Origin: an uncultured Flammeovirgaceae bacterium
GTDB taxonomy: Bacteria; Bacteroidota; Bacteroidia; Cytophagales; Cyclobacteriaceae
NCBI GenBank assembly: GCA_946886805.1
Contig: CAMPJM010000001.1
Location: 1-37,201 of the forward strand
DNA length: 37,201 nucleotides
Direction of reading: 5' to 3'
A program made the position numbers and the translations under genes. Numbering within the stretch: position 1 is the stretch's first letter; the number at the start of each line of letters is the position of its first letter. The notes under the pieces were generated by a model. It saw nothing but the letters and a program-made list of their open reading frames with translations, was not told the origin of the DNA and did not search any database. This document shows, in pieces, positions 20,430-31,226 of the stretch.

Positions 20430-20897
20430 TTAGAATCTAAAATGTGAAAATGCTTTATTAGCTTCAGCCATTCGGTGGGTATCGTCCTTCTTTTTAATAG
20501 CAGCTCCTTCACCTTTAGCAGCAGATATTATTTCCCCTGCCAATCGCTCTTTCATAGTCTTTTCTCCCCTTAATCGAGCGTAACTGATCATCCATTTAAT
20601 GCCTAATGAACTTTTACGCTCTGGCCTTACTTCCAAAGGAACCTGGAAAGTTGCACCCCCTACTCTTCTGCTCTTAACCTCTACTGAAGGCATGATGTTG
20701 CTCAAAGCCTTTTTCCAAGTATCAAGACCATTCTCACTTGTTCTTTTTTCTACTAATTCAATTGCATCATAGAAAATAGAATAAGCAATACTCTTCTTTC
20801 CATCAACCATCAGGTAGTTAACAAACTTTGTTACCAAAGTGTCCTGAAATTTCGGATCCGGAAGAATATATCTCTTCTTTGGTTTAGATTTTCTCAT
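20430..20897 (-). CDS. rpsG: 30S ribosomal protein S7
   Basis: S7 nucleates assembly of the 30S head and lines the E site; in E. coli it represses the str operon. The 155-aa length is normal. [44 protein letters not shown] and [21 protein letters not shown] are diagnostic. It is 19 bases after rpsL, so the long rpsL-rpsG spacer bound by S7 in E. coli is missing here. Confidence 0.98.
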   Translation of the reverse strand: MRKSKPKKRYILPDPKFQDTLVTKFVNYLMVDGKKSIAYSIFYDAIELVEKRTSENGLDTWKKALSNIMPSVEVKSRRVGGATFQVPLEVRPERKSSLGIKWMISYARLRGEKTMKERLAGEIISAAKGEGAAIKKKDDTHRMAEANKAFSHFRF

Positions 20898-20916
20898 TAT
20901 CTTATCTAGTTATTAA

Positions 20917-21291
20917 TTATTTTTTTGGGCGCTTAGCACCATATTTAGACCTACGTTGTAACCTACCACTTACTCCGGCAGTATCAAGCGCTCCTCTAAT
21001 GATGTGATATCTTACTCCAGGAAGATCTTTTACCCTTCCTCCTCTAATCAAAACAATTGAATGTTCCTGAAGATTATGTCCCTCTCCCGGAATATATGCA
21101 TTCACTTCTTTACCATTAGTTAACCTTACTCTTGCTACTTTTCTCATGGCAGAATTAGGCTTTTTTGGGGTGGTAGTATATACCCTTGTACAAACACCTC
21201 TGCGCTGGGGACAAGAATCCAAAGCCGGAGACTTAGACTTTGAAGTCAGAGTTTTTCTACCTTTTCTTACTAATTGTTGTATAGTAGGCAT
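20917..21291 (-). CDS. rpsL: 30S ribosomal protein S12
   Basis: S12 is at the decoding centre. The length of 124 aa is exact. [21 protein letters not shown] carries K43, and [12 protein letters not shown] carries K88 and D89. Both lysines at which streptomycin-resistance changes are common have the ordinary residue, and D89 is the methylthiolation site in E. coli. It is the first gene after its own promoter at 21339-21369, with a leader of about 40 bases and no Shine-Dalgarno sequence near the ATG. Confidence 0.98.
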   Translation of the reverse strand: MPTIQQLVRKGRKTLTSKSKSPALDSCPQRRGVCTRVYTTTPKKPNSAMRKVARVRLTNGKEVNAYIPGEGHNLQEHSIVLIRGGRVKDLPGVRYHIIRGALDTAGVSGRLQRRSKYGAKRPKK

Positions 21292-21338
21292 TATAAATAA
21301 TTTATTTTTTCCTTATCCTTATAAAATTTTTCGGACTG

Positions 21339-21369
21339 CAAAGGTACTAAAAGACTTTTATTAAACAAA
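21339..21369 (-). promoter_or_regulatory. Promoter of rpsL-rpsG-fusA-rpsJ
   Basis: The minus strand has TTTG (21366-21369), a 19-base spacer and TACCTTTG (21339-21346), an exact fit to the Bacteroidota -33/-7 pattern. It continues TTTGCAGTCC, the same ten bases as at the rplC promoter. The start would be near 21334. Confidence 0.8.
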
Positions 21370-21384
21370 TATTATTTTAACTTA

Positions 21385-21417
21385 CCGATGATGATTTATG
21401 AATATTAGCATCATTGG
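21385..21417 (-). terminator. Possible weak terminator after the DUF3467 gene
   Basis: CCAATGATG and CATCATCGG (21409-21417 and 21385-21393) form a 9-bp stem with one mismatch and a 15-base loop. It begins 16 bases after the stop codon. The following bases are A/T-rich but have no clean T run, so read-through into rpsL is likely. Confidence 0.4.
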
Positions 21418-21432
21418 AAGAAATAATTTAAA

Positions 21433-21765
21433 TCAAGCCTCTCCTACCGTTCCTCCAAAGTTAATGGGAAACTTAGGGGCCTCTTCATTTTGTTTGATAG
21501 GCCCAAAAGTCTCCTCATATTTCCTGATGTTTTCCTTAAGTGCGTTTAATAATCTTTTCGCATGCTCTGGCGTAATCACCAACCTGGATTTAACCTTAGC
21601 CTTTGGAACTCCTGGCATCAGACGTATAAAATCAATAACAAATTCGCTATTTGAATGAGCAATCATCGCCAGATTAGCATAAATGCCTTCTGCGATCTCC
21701 TCCGACAATTCAATGTTAATTTGATTCGGATTGTTTTGTTGCTTGCCCTTATTTTCCTCTGCCAT
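21433..21765 (-). CDS. DUF3467 family small protein behind rpoC
   Basis: This is a 110-aa protein of the DUF3467 type as far as I recognise it; its function is not known. The first 15 residues are polar and probably disordered (AEENKGKQQNNPNQ). The body begins INIELSEEIAEGIYANLAMI, continues SEFVIDFIRLMPGVPKAKVKSRLVITPEHAKRL as a likely beta-strand/helix unit, and ends ENIRKYEETFGPI plus a loose tail. There is no signal peptide or membrane segment. It starts six bases after the rpoC stop, so it is made with RNA polymerase. That position suggests, but does not prove, a link with transcription. Confidence 0.85.
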   Translation of the reverse strand: MAEENKGKQQNNPNQINIELSEEIAEGIYANLAMIAHSNSEFVIDFIRLMPGVPKAKVKSRLVITPEHAKRLLNALKENIRKYEETFGPIKQNEEAPKFPINFGGTVGEA

Positions 21766-21771
21766 GTCGAA

Positions 21772-24700
21772 TTAATTTTCCTCCTGAAGTTCCTTTTTCT
21801 TATTAAACTGTTCTTTTGCGGCAATCAAATTATCGTACTCTTCCTGAGAACCCACTATCAAATTACCGTACTCTCTTCTACCCGTTCCTGCTGGAATAAG
21901 GTGACCAACGATAACATTTTCTTTAAGTCCCATTAAGTAATCTGTTTTACCTCTTATAGAAGCTTCACTTAATACCTTGGTAGTTTCCTGGAACGAAGCA
22001 GCCGAAATAAAACTTTCAGTTCCTAAAGAAGCCTGGGTAATCCCTTGTAGTGTAGGTTTAGAAACAGCTGCCTGAGCATCTCTAACCTCTACAATTTTCA
22101 TATCCTTTCTCTTAAGACTGGAGTTTTCATCTCTCAATTTTCTTGAGGAAATGATCATACCCGGTTTTAGGTTTTCTGAATCTCCTGACTCTATTACTAC
22201 TTTCTTGTCAAGGATACCATCATTCTCTTCTCTGAACACAAATTTATCAACAACTTGGCCAGGTAGGAAACTTGTATCTCCAGCGTCGATGATCTCAACT
22301 TTTTGCATCATCTGACTAACGATCGTTTCAATATGTTTATCGTTAATTTTTACACCTTGGAGACGGTATACTTCCTGAATTTCATTTACCAAATATTCCT
22401 GAACCGCTGTTGGTCCTTTTATAGAAAGGATATCAGCAGGAGTAATTGCACCATCTGACAACGGATAACCCGCCTTCACAAAGTCATTATCCTGAACAAG
22501 AATATGTTTAGACAAAGAAACCAGGTAACGCTTTTTAACGCCATCTTTGGATTCAATATATATCTCTCTGTTTCCTCGTTTAATTCCACCATAGGTTACA
22601 ACACCATCAATCTCACTTACTACAGCAGGATTTGAAGGGTTTCTTGCTTCGAACAATTCTGTAACTCGCGGAAGACCACCGGTAATATCTCTTGATTTAC
22701 CCATGCTTCTTGGAATTTTGGCAAGAATCTGACCTGCCTTAATCGTATCGCCATTGTCCACTGCAAGGTGGGCTCCAACCGGGATATTATAACCTTTTGG
22801 TTCTCCCTTTTTCGGCACCACAATAATCGCAGGGTTTTTGGTTTTATCCTTGGTATCTACAATTACCTTTTCTCTATGGCCAGTTTGTTCATCTGACACC
22901 TCACGGAAAGTCACGCCTTCTTCAATTGATTCGAAGTCGATAGATCCATCAAATTCAGAAACAATCACAGCGTTATACGGATCCCAGAAGCAAAGTTCGT
23001 CTCCTTTAGCAACTGTTTCTCCTTCTTTAACTTTCAAATAAGCACCATAAGGAACGTGGTTGCTCATCAAAACCTTATTTGATTTTGGATCAACAATTTT
23101 TATCTCACCTGAGCGTCCCATCACCACTTCTACTTTTGAACCTTCTTTATTAGTGGTTTTCAAAGTTCTCAATCCTTCAAATTGGATTTCTCCATCAAAT
23201 TTAGCTTTTACAGTTGCCTCTACAGCAATGTTCGAAGCCGTACCACCCACGTGGAAAGTTCTTAAAGTAAGCTGCGTACCAGGTTCCCCAATTGACTGCG
23301 CAGCGATTACACCAACAGCTTCTCCTCTTTGAACCATCTTACCCGACGCCAAATTTCTACCATAGCACTTACCACAAATACCTTGTTTGGTTTCACAAGT
23401 CAATACTGACCTTATCTCAACCTCTTCAATATTTGTATTTTCTATTTTCTTTGCAACTTCCTCGGTTATTTCATCACCAGAAGCAACTATGAATTCTTCA
23501 GTAATAGGATCGTAAATATCATGAACAGACACTCTACCCAAAACTCGCTCGTATAAAGATTCAACTATTTCTTCATTATCTTTTAGGTCAGAAACAATCA
23601 AACCCCTAAGTGAGCCACAATCTTCTTCATTTACAACCACGTCCTGAGCAACATCCACTAATCTTCTGGTTAAGTATCCCGCATCAGCAGTTTTCAATGC
23701 TGTATCTGCAAGACCTTTTCTAGCACCGTGAGTAGAGATAAAGTACTCAATTACATCCAGCCCTTCTTTAAAGTTAGAAAGAATTGGGTTTTCAATGATC
23801 TCACCAACCGAACCCTGAAGGTTTTTCTGTGGCTTGGCCATCAGACCTCTCATACCACCCAACTGACGGATTTGCTCTCTTGAACCCCTGGCTCCTGAGT
23901 GCATCATCATATAAATAGAGTTGAAACCTTGTTGGTCTTCCTCTAATTGCGTCATCAAGGTATTGGTAAGCTGAGAATTTATCCTTGTCCAGATATCAAT
24001 TACCTGATTATATCTTTCGTTATCGGTAATTAATCCCATCAAATAGTTGTTCCAAACAGCATCAACTTCTTCTTTGGCTTGTGCTACAAGTTTTACTTTC
24101 TCTGCAGGCACCTGAACATCATTAAGACCCATTGATAATCCACCTTTGTAAGCAGATTGGAAGCCAAGTTCCTTTATATCATCAAGGAAATGAGCCGTTC
24201 TCGCCATTCCGGATATCTTAAATATCTGCGAGATTATTTGTTGAAGTTTCTTTTTAGTCAACAATTCGTCCACATACCCAACTTCCTCCGGAACAAACTG
24301 GTTAAATATCACCCTTCCAGCAACAGTTTCTATAAGCTTAGTTTCAAGTTCATTATTTTCATTACGAACTTTAGCTCTCACCTTTATATAAGCATTTTTA
24401 GAAAGTTTTTTCTCGTTGATAGCTATAATAACTTCTTCAGCATTATAAAATACCATTCCCTCTCCTACAATTGGATTCTCCTTTGTGCTTCTTCTTCCTT
24501 TGGTTACATAATATAATCCCAATACCATGTCCTGAGAAGGTACAGTAATAGGTGCCCCGTTGGCAGGGTTCAAAATATTATGAGATGACAACATTAAAAG
24601 AGACGCTTCCAAAATTGCTTCATGTCCCAAAGGAACGTGAACCGCCATCTGGTCACCGTCAAAATCCGCGTTAAATGCGGTACAAACCAAAGGATGCAAT

Positions 24701-26085
24701 TGAATAGCTTTTCCTTCAATTAGTTTTGGTTGAAAAGCCTGAATACCCAATCGGTGAAGAGTAGGGGCTCTGTTAAGCATTACAGGATGACCTTTTAGAA
24801 CATTTTCTAAAATATCCCATACAACAGGGTCTTTTCTGTCAACTATTTTCTTTGCAGATTTAACAGTCTTAACAATTCCTCTTTCAATCAATTTCCTTAT
24901 AATAAATGGCTTAAATAATTCGGCAGCCATATCTTTAGGAAGTCCACATTCATGCAATTTTAATTCCGGACCTACTACAATTACAGATCTACCAGAATAA
25001 TCCACCCTCTTTCCTAACAAATTCTGACGGAATCTACCTTGTTTACCTTTAAGCATATCACTCAAAGATTTCAACGCCCTGTTTCCATCAGATCTTACAG
25101 CATTTACCTTTCTGGAGTTATCAAACAGAGAATCTACTGCTTCCTGAAGCATCCTTTTCTCATTTCGAAGAATAACCTCAGGAGCTTTTATATCTATAAG
25201 TCTCTTTAAACGATTATTTCTGATAATAACCCTTCTATAAAGGTCATTTAAGTCAGAGGTTGCAAACCTTCCACCATCAAGAGGTACAAGAGGTCTAAGT
25301 TCAGGTGGAATTACAGGAACCATTTTTATAATCATCCATTCAGGACGGTTTTCAATTCTGGTTCTTGCATCTCTGAATGCTTCCACAACCTTAAGACGCT
25401 TTAGAGCCTCAGCTTTTCTTTGTTGAGAAGTATCAGTAGCCGCCTGATGTCTTAAGCTATAAGACAAATCATCAAGATCAATTCTTGACAAAATCATCTC
25501 AAGTGCCTCAGCACCCATTTTTGCAATGAATTTGTTTGGATCATTATCGTCCAACATTTGGTTTTCTCTTGGAAGCTTATCAACTATATCCAAGTATTCG
25601 TCCTCGGTAAGGAAATCCAATTCATTGATACCATCTTCTGCCTTTACACCAGCTTGAATCACAGCATATCGCTCATAATAAATGATCTGGTCTAACTTTT
25701 TGGTTGGTAATCCCAAAAGATAACCAATTTTGTTAGGCAAAGACCGGAAATACCAGATATGCGCAACGGGAACCACAAGTTCTATATGGCCCATTCTTTC
25801 CCTTCTAACCTTCTTCTCGGTAACTTCAACACCGCAACGATCACATATAATACCTTTATATCTGATTCTTTTATATTTTCCACAATGACATTCCCAATCC
25901 TTCACAGGACCAAAGATCCTCTCACAGAAAAGACCTCCCATTTCTGGCTTATATGTTCTATAGTTTATAGTCTCTGGCTGAGTAACCTCACCATGAGAAC
26001 TTTCCAGAATGGATTCAGGGGAAGCTAAACTTATAGTAACTTTTGAAAAGTCAATATTTAATTTTTTATTTTTTCTGAATGCCAT
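21772..26085 (-). CDS. rpoC: DNA-directed RNA polymerase subunit beta-prime
   Basis: This is the catalytic large subunit. At 1437 aa it is full length. The N-terminal zinc site is C66, C68, C81, C84. The lid/rudder region contains [18 protein letters not shown]. The active-site Mg loop NADFDGD is at 472-478. The second zinc site begins [14 protein letters not shown]. The trigger-loop/bridge-helix region contains [22 protein letters not shown] and [23 protein letters not shown]. The gene is 90 bases after rpoB. That gap can form a pseudoknot (26116-26167), so rpoC translation or stability may be set separately from rpoB. Confidence 0.99.
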   Translation of the reverse strand: MAFRKNKKLNIDFSKVTISLASPESILESSHGEVTQPETINYRTYKPEMGGLFCERIFGPVKDWECHCGKYKRIRYKGIICDRCGVEVTEKKVRRERMGHIELVVPVAHIWYFRSLPNKIGYLLGLPTKKLDQIIYYERYAVIQAGVKAEDGINELDFLTEDEYLDIVDKLPRENQMLDDNDPNKFIAKMGAEALEMILSRIDLDDLSYSLRHQAATDTSQQRKAEALKRLKVVEAFRDARTRIENRPEWMIIKMVPVIPPELRPLVPLDGGRFATSDLNDLYRRVIIRNNRLKRLIDIKAPEVILRNEKRMLQEAVDSLFDNSRKVNAVRSDGNRALKSLSDMLKGKQGRFRQNLLGKRVDYSGRSVIVVGPELKLHECGLPKDMAAELFKPFIIRKLIERGIVKTVKSAKKIVDRKDPVVWDILENVLKGHPVMLNRAPTLHRLGIQAFQPKLIEGKAIQLHPLVCTAFNADFDGDQMAVHVPLGHEAILEASLLMLSSHNILNPANGAPITVPSQDMVLGLYYVTKGRRSTKENPIVGEGMVFYNAEEVIIAINEKKLSKNAYIKVRAKVRNENNELETKLIETVAGRVIFNQFVPEEVGYVDELLTKKKLQQIISQIFKISGMARTAHFLDDIKELGFQSAYKGGLSMGLNDVQVPAEKVKLVAQAKEEVDAVWNNYLMGLITDNERYNQVIDIWTRINSQLTNTLMTQLEEDQQGFNSIYMMMHSGARGSREQIRQLGGMRGLMAKPQKNLQGSVGEIIENPILSNFKEGLDVIEYFISTHGARKGLADTALKTADAGYLTRRLVDVAQDVVVNEEDCGSLRGLIVSDLKDNEEIVESLYERVLGRVSVHDIYDPITEEFIVASGDEITEEVAKKIENTNIEEVEIRSVLTCETKQGICGKCYGRNLASGKMVQRGEAVGVIAAQSIGEPGTQLTLRTFHVGGTASNIAVEATVKAKFDGEIQFEGLRTLKTTNKEGSKVEVVMGRSGEIKIVDPKSNKVLMSNHVPYGAYLKVKEGETVAKGDELCFWDPYNAVIVSEFDGSIDFESIEEGVTFREVSDEQTGHREKVIVDTKDKTKNPAIIVVPKKGEPKGYNIPVGAHLAVDNGDTIKAGQILAKIPRSMGKSRDITGGLPRVTELFEARNPSNPAVVSEIDGVVTYGGIKRGNREIYIESKDGVKKRYLVSLSKHILVQDNDFVKAGYPLSDGAITPADILSIKGPTAVQEYLVNEIQEVYRLQGVKINDKHIETIVSQMMQKVEIIDAGDTSFLPGQVVDKFVFREENDGILDKKVVIESGDSENLKPGMIISSRKLRDENSSLKRKDMKIVEVRDAQAAVSKPTLQGITQASLGTESFISAASFQETTKVLSEASIRGKTDYLMGLKENVIVGHLIPAGTGRREYGNLIVGSQEEYDNLIAAKEQFNKKKELQEEN

Positions 26086-26115
26086 TTTTATTTCTTTCTA
26101 ATTTATAAAATGATT

Positions 26116-26167
26116 GATGTACCTAAAAAGGTTTACCGATGTGCTATTGGTACATCTGCACACCGGT
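26116..26167 (-). ncRNA. Predicted H-type pseudoknot between rpoB and rpoC
   Basis: On the transcribed strand, 26167-26158 pairs with 26144-26135 (10 bp, one G-U). The 13-base loop contains GATGTACC (26156-26149), which is perfectly complementary over 8 bases to GGTACATC downstream (26123-26116). Connecting loops of 1, 4 and 11 bases fit an H-type pseudoknot; alternatively the two helices are mutually exclusive. It starts 8 bases after the rpoB stop and ends about 30 bases before the rpoC ATG. No homologous RNA family is known to me. Confidence 0.65.
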
Positions 26168-26175
26168 ATATAAGT

Positions 26176-29100
26176 TTAATCTAAGGTAATCTCAAGCGCT
26201 AAACCTCTCAGTTCATGAACCAATACATTGAATGATTCAGGAATATTTGGTTTAGTCATGTTCTCTCCTTTAACAATAGATTCATAAGCTTTGGCTCTAC
26301 CTATTACATCATCTGATTTAATAGTTAGTATTTCTTGAAGTACATGAGAAGCACCAAATGCCTCCAATGCCCAAACTTCCATTTCACCAAAACGCTGACC
26401 TCCAAATTGTGCTTTACCTCCTAATGGCTGCTGCGTGATCAGAGAATAAGGTCCTATAGATCTTGCATGCATTTTATCGTCAACAAGATGGCCTAATTTC
26501 AGCATATATATCACACCTACCGTTACAGGTTGGTCAAACATATCACCGCTTAACCCGTCATAAAGATAAGTACGACCGAATTCAGGTAATTTAGCAGCTT
26601 TTAATTCGCCAGCCACTTGCGCCATAGAGGCACCATCAAAGATAGGCGTAGCATATTTTTTGCCTAGTTTCAAACCTGCCCAACCCAATACAGTTTCGTA
26701 AATCTGCCCAAGGTTCATCCTCGAAGGAACACCTAATGGATTTAGAACAATATCAACCGGGGTTCCATCTTCAAGGAACGGCATATCCTCATCTCGGACA
26801 ATTTTCGCTACCACACCTTTGTTTCCATGACGACCAGCCATTTTATCACCTACTTTAAGCTTTCTCTTTTTAGCTACGTAAACTTTCGCTAACTGGACAA
26901 TACCCGCAGGTAATTCATCCCCAACTTCAAGGGTAAAACGCTCTCTTTTAAACTGACCTGAAATGTCGTTTCTTTTCTTGTTATAATTTTTAACAAGGCT
27001 CACAAGCATTTCATTGATCTTTTGGTCATCAACCCAATTATCAAGAATTAAATCAGAAATCAAGTTTACTTCCTCAGGAACATTATAAGTACTTTCGTCT
27101 CTATAAATATTCTTCTCAGGGAATATATTTTCTTCTATATTCTTATTGTTAAACTTTACGCCTTTGCTGATTATTTCATCACCAAATTTATGTTTTACAC
27201 CTAAGCTGGTTCTGCCATCAAGCAATTTAACCAACTTATTGATCATCTGAGCTCTAACACCTCTCAACTCCTTACCATATCGGGCCTTAAGGACTTCAAC
27301 CTCTTTCTTAGATTTTGCCCTTAGATCTTTATCCTTTTTAGGTCTTGAGAAAAGTTTGGTATCTATAACAACGCCTCTTAGGGATGGAGAAGCCTTTAAT
27401 GAGGCATCTTTAACATCGCCTGCCTTATCACCAAATATTGCTCTAAGCAATTTTTCTTCAGGGGTAGGATCAGTTTCACCTTTAGGAGTGATCTTTCCAA
27501 TTAGAATATCGCCCTCCTTAACATCAGCACCAATTCGGATAATACCATTTTCGTCAAGGTTTTTAACAGCCTCTTCACTTACATTTGGTATTTCTGAAGT
27601 AAGTTCTTCTTCACCTCGTTTTGTATCCCTAACCTCTAATTCAAATTCCTCAACATGTAGGGAAGTGAATATATCATCTCTAACAACTCGCTCAGAAATT
27701 ACAATAGCATCCTCAAAGTTATATCCTTGCCAAGGCATGAAGGCCACTTTTAGGTTACGCCCCAAAGCCAATTCACCTTTTTCAGTTGCATATCCCTGGC
27801 ATAATGGCTGCCCTTTGGTAACCTTCTGGCCTTTAAAGACAATCGGCTTTAAGTTAATACAGGTATCCTGGTTAGTTCTTCTGAATTTAATCAGGTTATA
27901 ACTCATTAACTCCTCGTCAAAACTTACTAAATTTTGATCATCATTAAGATCATATCTAAGTACTATTTTATTAGCATCTACAGACTCCACAACGCCATCT
28001 TCTTCTGCTCTAATCAAAGCACGGGAATCTAAAGCAACCCTCGATTCAAGACCTGTACCTACAATTGGTGCTTCTGGTCTAAGCAAAGGGACTGCCTGAC
28101 GTTGCATGTTTGAGCCCATCAAAGCCCTGTTAGCATCATCATGTTCCAGAAAAGGAATTAAAGATGCCGCAACAGAAACAATCTGATTTGGTGCTATATC
28201 CATGTAAGAGATCTGTGCAGGCTCCACGATAGGAAAATCTCCTTCGAACCTTGCTTTTACTCTATCATTAACATAATTACCTTTATCATCTAACGGTGCG
28301 TTTGCCTGAGCAATGTTATGTGAATCTTCCTCTTCTGCGGTAAGGTACATAACCTCACCACTCATATTTACTACGCCACTATCAACAGGGCGATAAGGAG
28401 TTTCTATGAAGCCCATGTGATTTACTTTCGCATGAACACACAATGAAGAAATCAAACCAATATTTGGTCCCTCAGGTGTTTCAATTGTACAAAGTCGGCC
28501 ATAGTGCGTATAGTGAACGTCACGAACCTCAAAACCAGCTCTTTCTCTTGAAAGACCACCTGGTCCTAAAGCCGACATTCTCCTTTTGTGAGTGATTTCA
28601 GCAAGAGGGTTCGTTTGATCCATGAACTGTGATAACTGATTTGTACCAAAGAAAGAATTAATAACAGAAGACAGCGTCCTTGCATTAATTAAATCAACAG
28701 GTTTAAAATCTTCGTTATCACGAACATTCATTCTTTCTTTTATTGTTCGGGCCATTCTGGCCAGACCAACACCAAACTGGCTATACAATTGTTCGCCAAC
28801 CGTTCTAACCCTTCTGTTACTCAAGTGGTCAATATCATCAACTACCGCTTTAGAATTTATTAATCCTATTAAGTATTTTACAATGTTGATGATGTCTTCC
28901 GTGGTAAGTACTTTGGTTTCAAAACCAATATCCAAACCAAGTTTTTTATTGATCCTATATCTACCAACCTCTCCAAGATCATATCGCTTATCACTAAAAA
29001 ACAAACTCTGGATAATATCCCGGGCAGTTTGTTCATCAGGAGCTTCAGTATTTCTTAACTGACGATATATCTGTTCAACAGCTTCCTTTTCAGAATTCGA

Positions 29101-30048
29101 ATTATCTTTCTGAAGCGTGTTATATATAATAGTGTAATCGGTAATGTTAACGTCTTCTCTATGAAGAATAATAGACTTTGAGCCGGATTCAACTATAAGG
29201 TCGATGTCTTCATCAGTAATTACCGAATCTCTCTCCATTAAGACTTCATTCCTATCGATAGAAACAACCTCGCCAGTATCTTCATCCACAAAATCCTCAG
29301 TCCAGGTTCTTAAAACCCTTGCTGCTAGCTTTCTTCCGACAACTTTTTTCAAAGCTGCTTTATTGGCATTTACTTCCTCCGAAAGGCCAAACAAATCAAG
29401 AATATCTTTATCTGTACCATAGCCTATTGCCCGGAGCAAAGTTGTAACAGGGAATTTCTTTTTCCTGTCTATATAAGAATACATGACATTGTTCACGTCC
29501 GTCGCAAACTCTATCCATGATCCTTTAAAAGGGATAATTCTGGCAGAATATAATTTTGTCCCGTTTGTATGCTTACTTTGTGCAAAAAATACTCCAGGAG
29601 AACGATGTAATTGCGAAACGATTACCCTTTCGGCGCCATTGATTACAAATGAACCCTTAGTAGTCATATAGGGGATATTTCCAAGAAACACCTCTTGCTC
29701 TATGGTTTCAAAATCCTCATTATCCTCGTCGTTACAGGACAATCTAAGTTTTGCTTTTAATGGTACTGAGTAAGTCAATCCTCTATCAATACATTCGTCA
29801 ACCGAATATTTTGGAGGATCAACAAGATAATCTATAAATTCAAGTACAAAGTTCTCCCTCGAATCTGAAATTGGAAAATTCTCAGAAAAAACCTTGAACA
29901 AACCTTCCTGACTTCTCTTTTCAGCAGGTGTTTCCAGTTGGAAAAAATCCATAAAAGACTGTAATTGAATATCCAAAAAATCGGGATAGTCCATAACAGC
30001 TTTAATTGAGGAGAAGTTAATTCTATTAGATTGATTATTATTAACCAA
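26176..30048 (-). CDS. rpoB: DNA-directed RNA polymerase subunit beta
   Basis: This is the catalytic subunit that binds rifampicin. The length is 1290 aa. I take TTG at 30048 as start: the frame is closed by TAA at 30061-30063, and residues 2-18 ([17 protein letters not shown]) look like the normal N-terminus, whereas the first ATG comes only at residue 19. The rifampicin pocket (about 470-500: [24 protein letters not shown]) has the ordinary sensitive-type residues. [16 protein letters not shown] and the C-terminal [21 protein letters not shown] are intact. A structured 220-base leader separates it from rplL. Confidence 0.98.
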   Translation of the reverse strand: MVNNNQSNRINFSSIKAVMDYPDFLDIQLQSFMDFFQLETPAEKRSQEGLFKVFSENFPISDSRENFVLEFIDYLVDPPKYSVDECIDRGLTYSVPLKAKLRLSCNDEDNEDFETIEQEVFLGNIPYMTTKGSFVINGAERVIVSQLHRSPGVFFAQSKHTNGTKLYSARIIPFKGSWIEFATDVNNVMYSYIDRKKKFPVTTLLRAIGYGTDKDILDLFGLSEEVNANKAALKKVVGRKLAARVLRTWTEDFVDEDTGEVVSIDRNEVLMERDSVITDEDIDLIVESGSKSIILHREDVNITDYTIIYNTLQKDNSNSEKEAVEQIYRQLRNTEAPDEQTARDIIQSLFFSDKRYDLGEVGRYRINKKLGLDIGFETKVLTTEDIINIVKYLIGLINSKAVVDDIDHLSNRRVRTVGEQLYSQFGVGLARMARTIKERMNVRDNEDFKPVDLINARTLSSVINSFFGTNQLSQFMDQTNPLAEITHKRRMSALGPGGLSRERAGFEVRDVHYTHYGRLCTIETPEGPNIGLISSLCVHAKVNHMGFIETPYRPVDSGVVNMSGEVMYLTAEEEDSHNIAQANAPLDDKGNYVNDRVKARFEGDFPIVEPAQISYMDIAPNQIVSVAASLIPFLEHDDANRALMGSNMQRQAVPLLRPEAPIVGTGLESRVALDSRALIRAEEDGVVESVDANKIVLRYDLNDDQNLVSFDEELMSYNLIKFRRTNQDTCINLKPIVFKGQKVTKGQPLCQGYATEKGELALGRNLKVAFMPWQGYNFEDAIVISERVVRDDIFTSLHVEEFELEVRDTKRGEEELTSEIPNVSEEAVKNLDENGIIRIGADVKEGDILIGKITPKGETDPTPEEKLLRAIFGDKAGDVKDASLKASPSLRGVVIDTKLFSRPKKDKDLRAKSKKEVEVLKARYGKELRGVRAQMINKLVKLLDGRTSLGVKHKFGDEIISKGVKFNNKNIEENIFPEKNIYRDESTYNVPEEVNLISDLILDNWVDDQKINEMLVSLVKNYNKKRNDISGQFKRERFTLEVGDELPAGIVQLAKVYVAKKRKLKVGDKMAGRHGNKGVVAKIVRDEDMPFLEDGTPVDIVLNPLGVPSRMNLGQIYETVLGWAGLKLGKKYATPIFDGASMAQVAGELKAAKLPEFGRTYLYDGLSGDMFDQPVTVGVIYMLKLGHLVDDKMHARSIGPYSLITQQPLGGKAQFGGQRFGEMEVWALEAFGASHVLQEILTIKSDDVIGRAKAYESIVKGENMTKPNIPESFNVLVHELRGLALEITLD

Positions 30049-30079
30049 GGCTCTTGTATTTTATTATTGAAAAATATCT

Positions 30080-30135
30080 GTGTTTGGAATGAACACTTTA
30101 AAGAATGTACATATAAATAAGTAAAGATAAAGTGT
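30080..30135 (-). other. Alternative hairpins in the rpoB leader
   Basis: In the mRNA, ACACTTTA (30135-30128) is perfectly complementary to TAAAGTGT (30100-30093) across a 27-base loop. GTGTT within the same segment (30096-30092) can instead pair with AACAC (30084-30080) across a 7-base loop. The two pairings exclude each other, an attenuator-like layout 32-87 bases before the TTG start of rpoB. Confidence 0.45.
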
Positions 30136-30210
30136 AATTTACTAACCCAAAAAGTTCTTAGGAAGTTTCAAATTATCATAAAATACAAAATACACGTACA
30201 AACAGGAAAA

Positions 30211-30260
30211 GACCTGACGTCTGCCAGGCCTAATTTCAAGGCACCATTTTATGGAATGGT
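30211..30260 (-). terminator. Attenuator-like double hairpin between rplL and rpoB
   Basis: Two hairpins follow the rplL stop. The first is ACCATT/AATGGT (30260-30255 with 30248-30243, 6-base loop). The second is GGCCTG/CAGGTC (30230-30225 with 30216-30211, 8-base loop, one G-U) followed by TCTTTTCC. The short T run suggests partial termination, which would lower rpoBC relative to rplJL as known for the E. coli rplL-rpoB attenuator. Confidence 0.5.
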
Positions 30261-30268
30261 CAAGTTGC

Positions 30269-30649
30269 TTACTTTAATTCTACTTCAGCGCCTGCCTCTT
30301 CAAGTTCTTTCTTAAGTGCTTCTGCTTCGTCTTTAGTAACACCTTCTTTTAATGCTTTAGGTGCACCATCAACTAATTCCTTTGCTTCTTTTAAGCCTAA
30401 ACCAGTAAGTTCTTTTACTTTTTTAACAACTGCTAATTTAGCGCTACCTGCTGCTTTAAGAATAACATCAAAAGAAGTTTTTTCTTCAGCTGCGTCTCCA
30501 CCTGCATCACCACCACCTGCAACCATAGCTGGAGCTGCAGCAGCTGCAGGCTCTATACCGTATTCATCCTTTAAGATCGTTGCCAACTCATTAACTTCCT
30601 TCACAGTTAAGTTTACTAATTGCTCTGCGAATGCTTTTAAATCTGCCAT
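30269..30649 (-). CDS. rplL: 50S ribosomal protein L7/L12
   Basis: This is the multi-copy stalk protein that recruits translation GTPases. The length is 126 aa. The N-terminal dimerisation part (1 to about 33) is followed by a flexible Ala/Gly hinge (about 34-56, rich in AAAAAP and GGGDAGG). The C-terminal domain follows ([31 protein letters not shown]). It is 35 bases after rplJ. Four or more copies per ribosome are needed, which agrees with the attenuator-like hairpins separating it from rpoB. Confidence 0.99.
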   Translation of the reverse strand: MADLKAFAEQLVNLTVKEVNELATILKDEYGIEPAAAAAPAMVAGGGDAGGDAAEEKTSFDVILKAAGSAKLAVVKKVKELTGLGLKEAKELVDGAPKALKEGVTKDEAEALKKELEEAGAEVELK

Positions 30650-30684
30650 TTTACTTTAATTTTTGAAATTGATTTTAAATTTGA

Positions 30685-31224
30685 TTAAACCGAACTGTCT
30701 CGTTCTGATAAGGTTTTAACAACGCCTGCCAATATATTTTGTCCACTTTGAAGCGCGCCAAGTACATTTTTAGCAGGAGATTGTAGGATAGTAATAATCT
30801 CCCCAACTAGTTCCTCTTTAGATTTAAGAGTACTTAAGAAGTCAAGATTTTCTTCACCAATAAAGAGATCTGTGTCGATGGAAGCACCCTTTAATAGTGG
30901 TTTATTTCCTCCCTTATCTTTTTTCCTGAATTCTTTAATAAGTTTGCCAGGAGCATTTCCTGTTTCACTAAATAAAATTCCGGAAAAACCTTTTAATACT
31001 TGACCGTTAAAAGGAGAATAATCAGTTTCTGATCTTTCTAATGCCTTTTTTATCAATGTATTTTTTACTACTTTATATTCAATGCCTTTGTCAAAACAAA
31101 GTTTTCTGAAAGCATCTATTTTCGCTACAGAAAGACCTGATGCATCTGTGATATAGAAGTAAGTTGTATTTGAAAGCTTTTCCGCCAGGTCTTCTATAAT
31201 TATTGCCTTTTCGTCCTTAGTCAT
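30685..31224 (-). CDS. rplJ: 50S ribosomal protein L10
   Basis: L10 is the base of the L12 stalk. The length is 179 aa. EDLAEKLSNTTYFYITDASGLSV at the N-terminus, the VKNTLIKKALE segment, and the C-terminal helix that binds L12 dimers are present. It starts only two bases after rplA, so there is no room for the long L10 leader found in E. coli and other bacteria. Any control of rplJL must act elsewhere or through upstream genes. Confidence 0.97.
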   Translation of the reverse strand: MTKDEKAIIIEDLAEKLSNTTYFYITDASGLSVAKIDAFRKLCFDKGIEYKVVKNTLIKKALERSETDYSPFNGQVLKGFSGILFSETGNAPGKLIKEFRKKDKGGNKPLLKGASIDTDLFIGEENLDFLSTLKSKEELVGEIITILQSPAKNVLGALQSGQNILAGVVKTLSERDSSV

Positions 31225-31226
31225 GA

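Noticed and set aside
27356..27901. 181-aa plus-strand frame opposite rpoB
   Set aside because: Mirror frame of a conserved coding region, rich in Ser/Pro/Leu from reverse-complement codons; no promoter box upstream.
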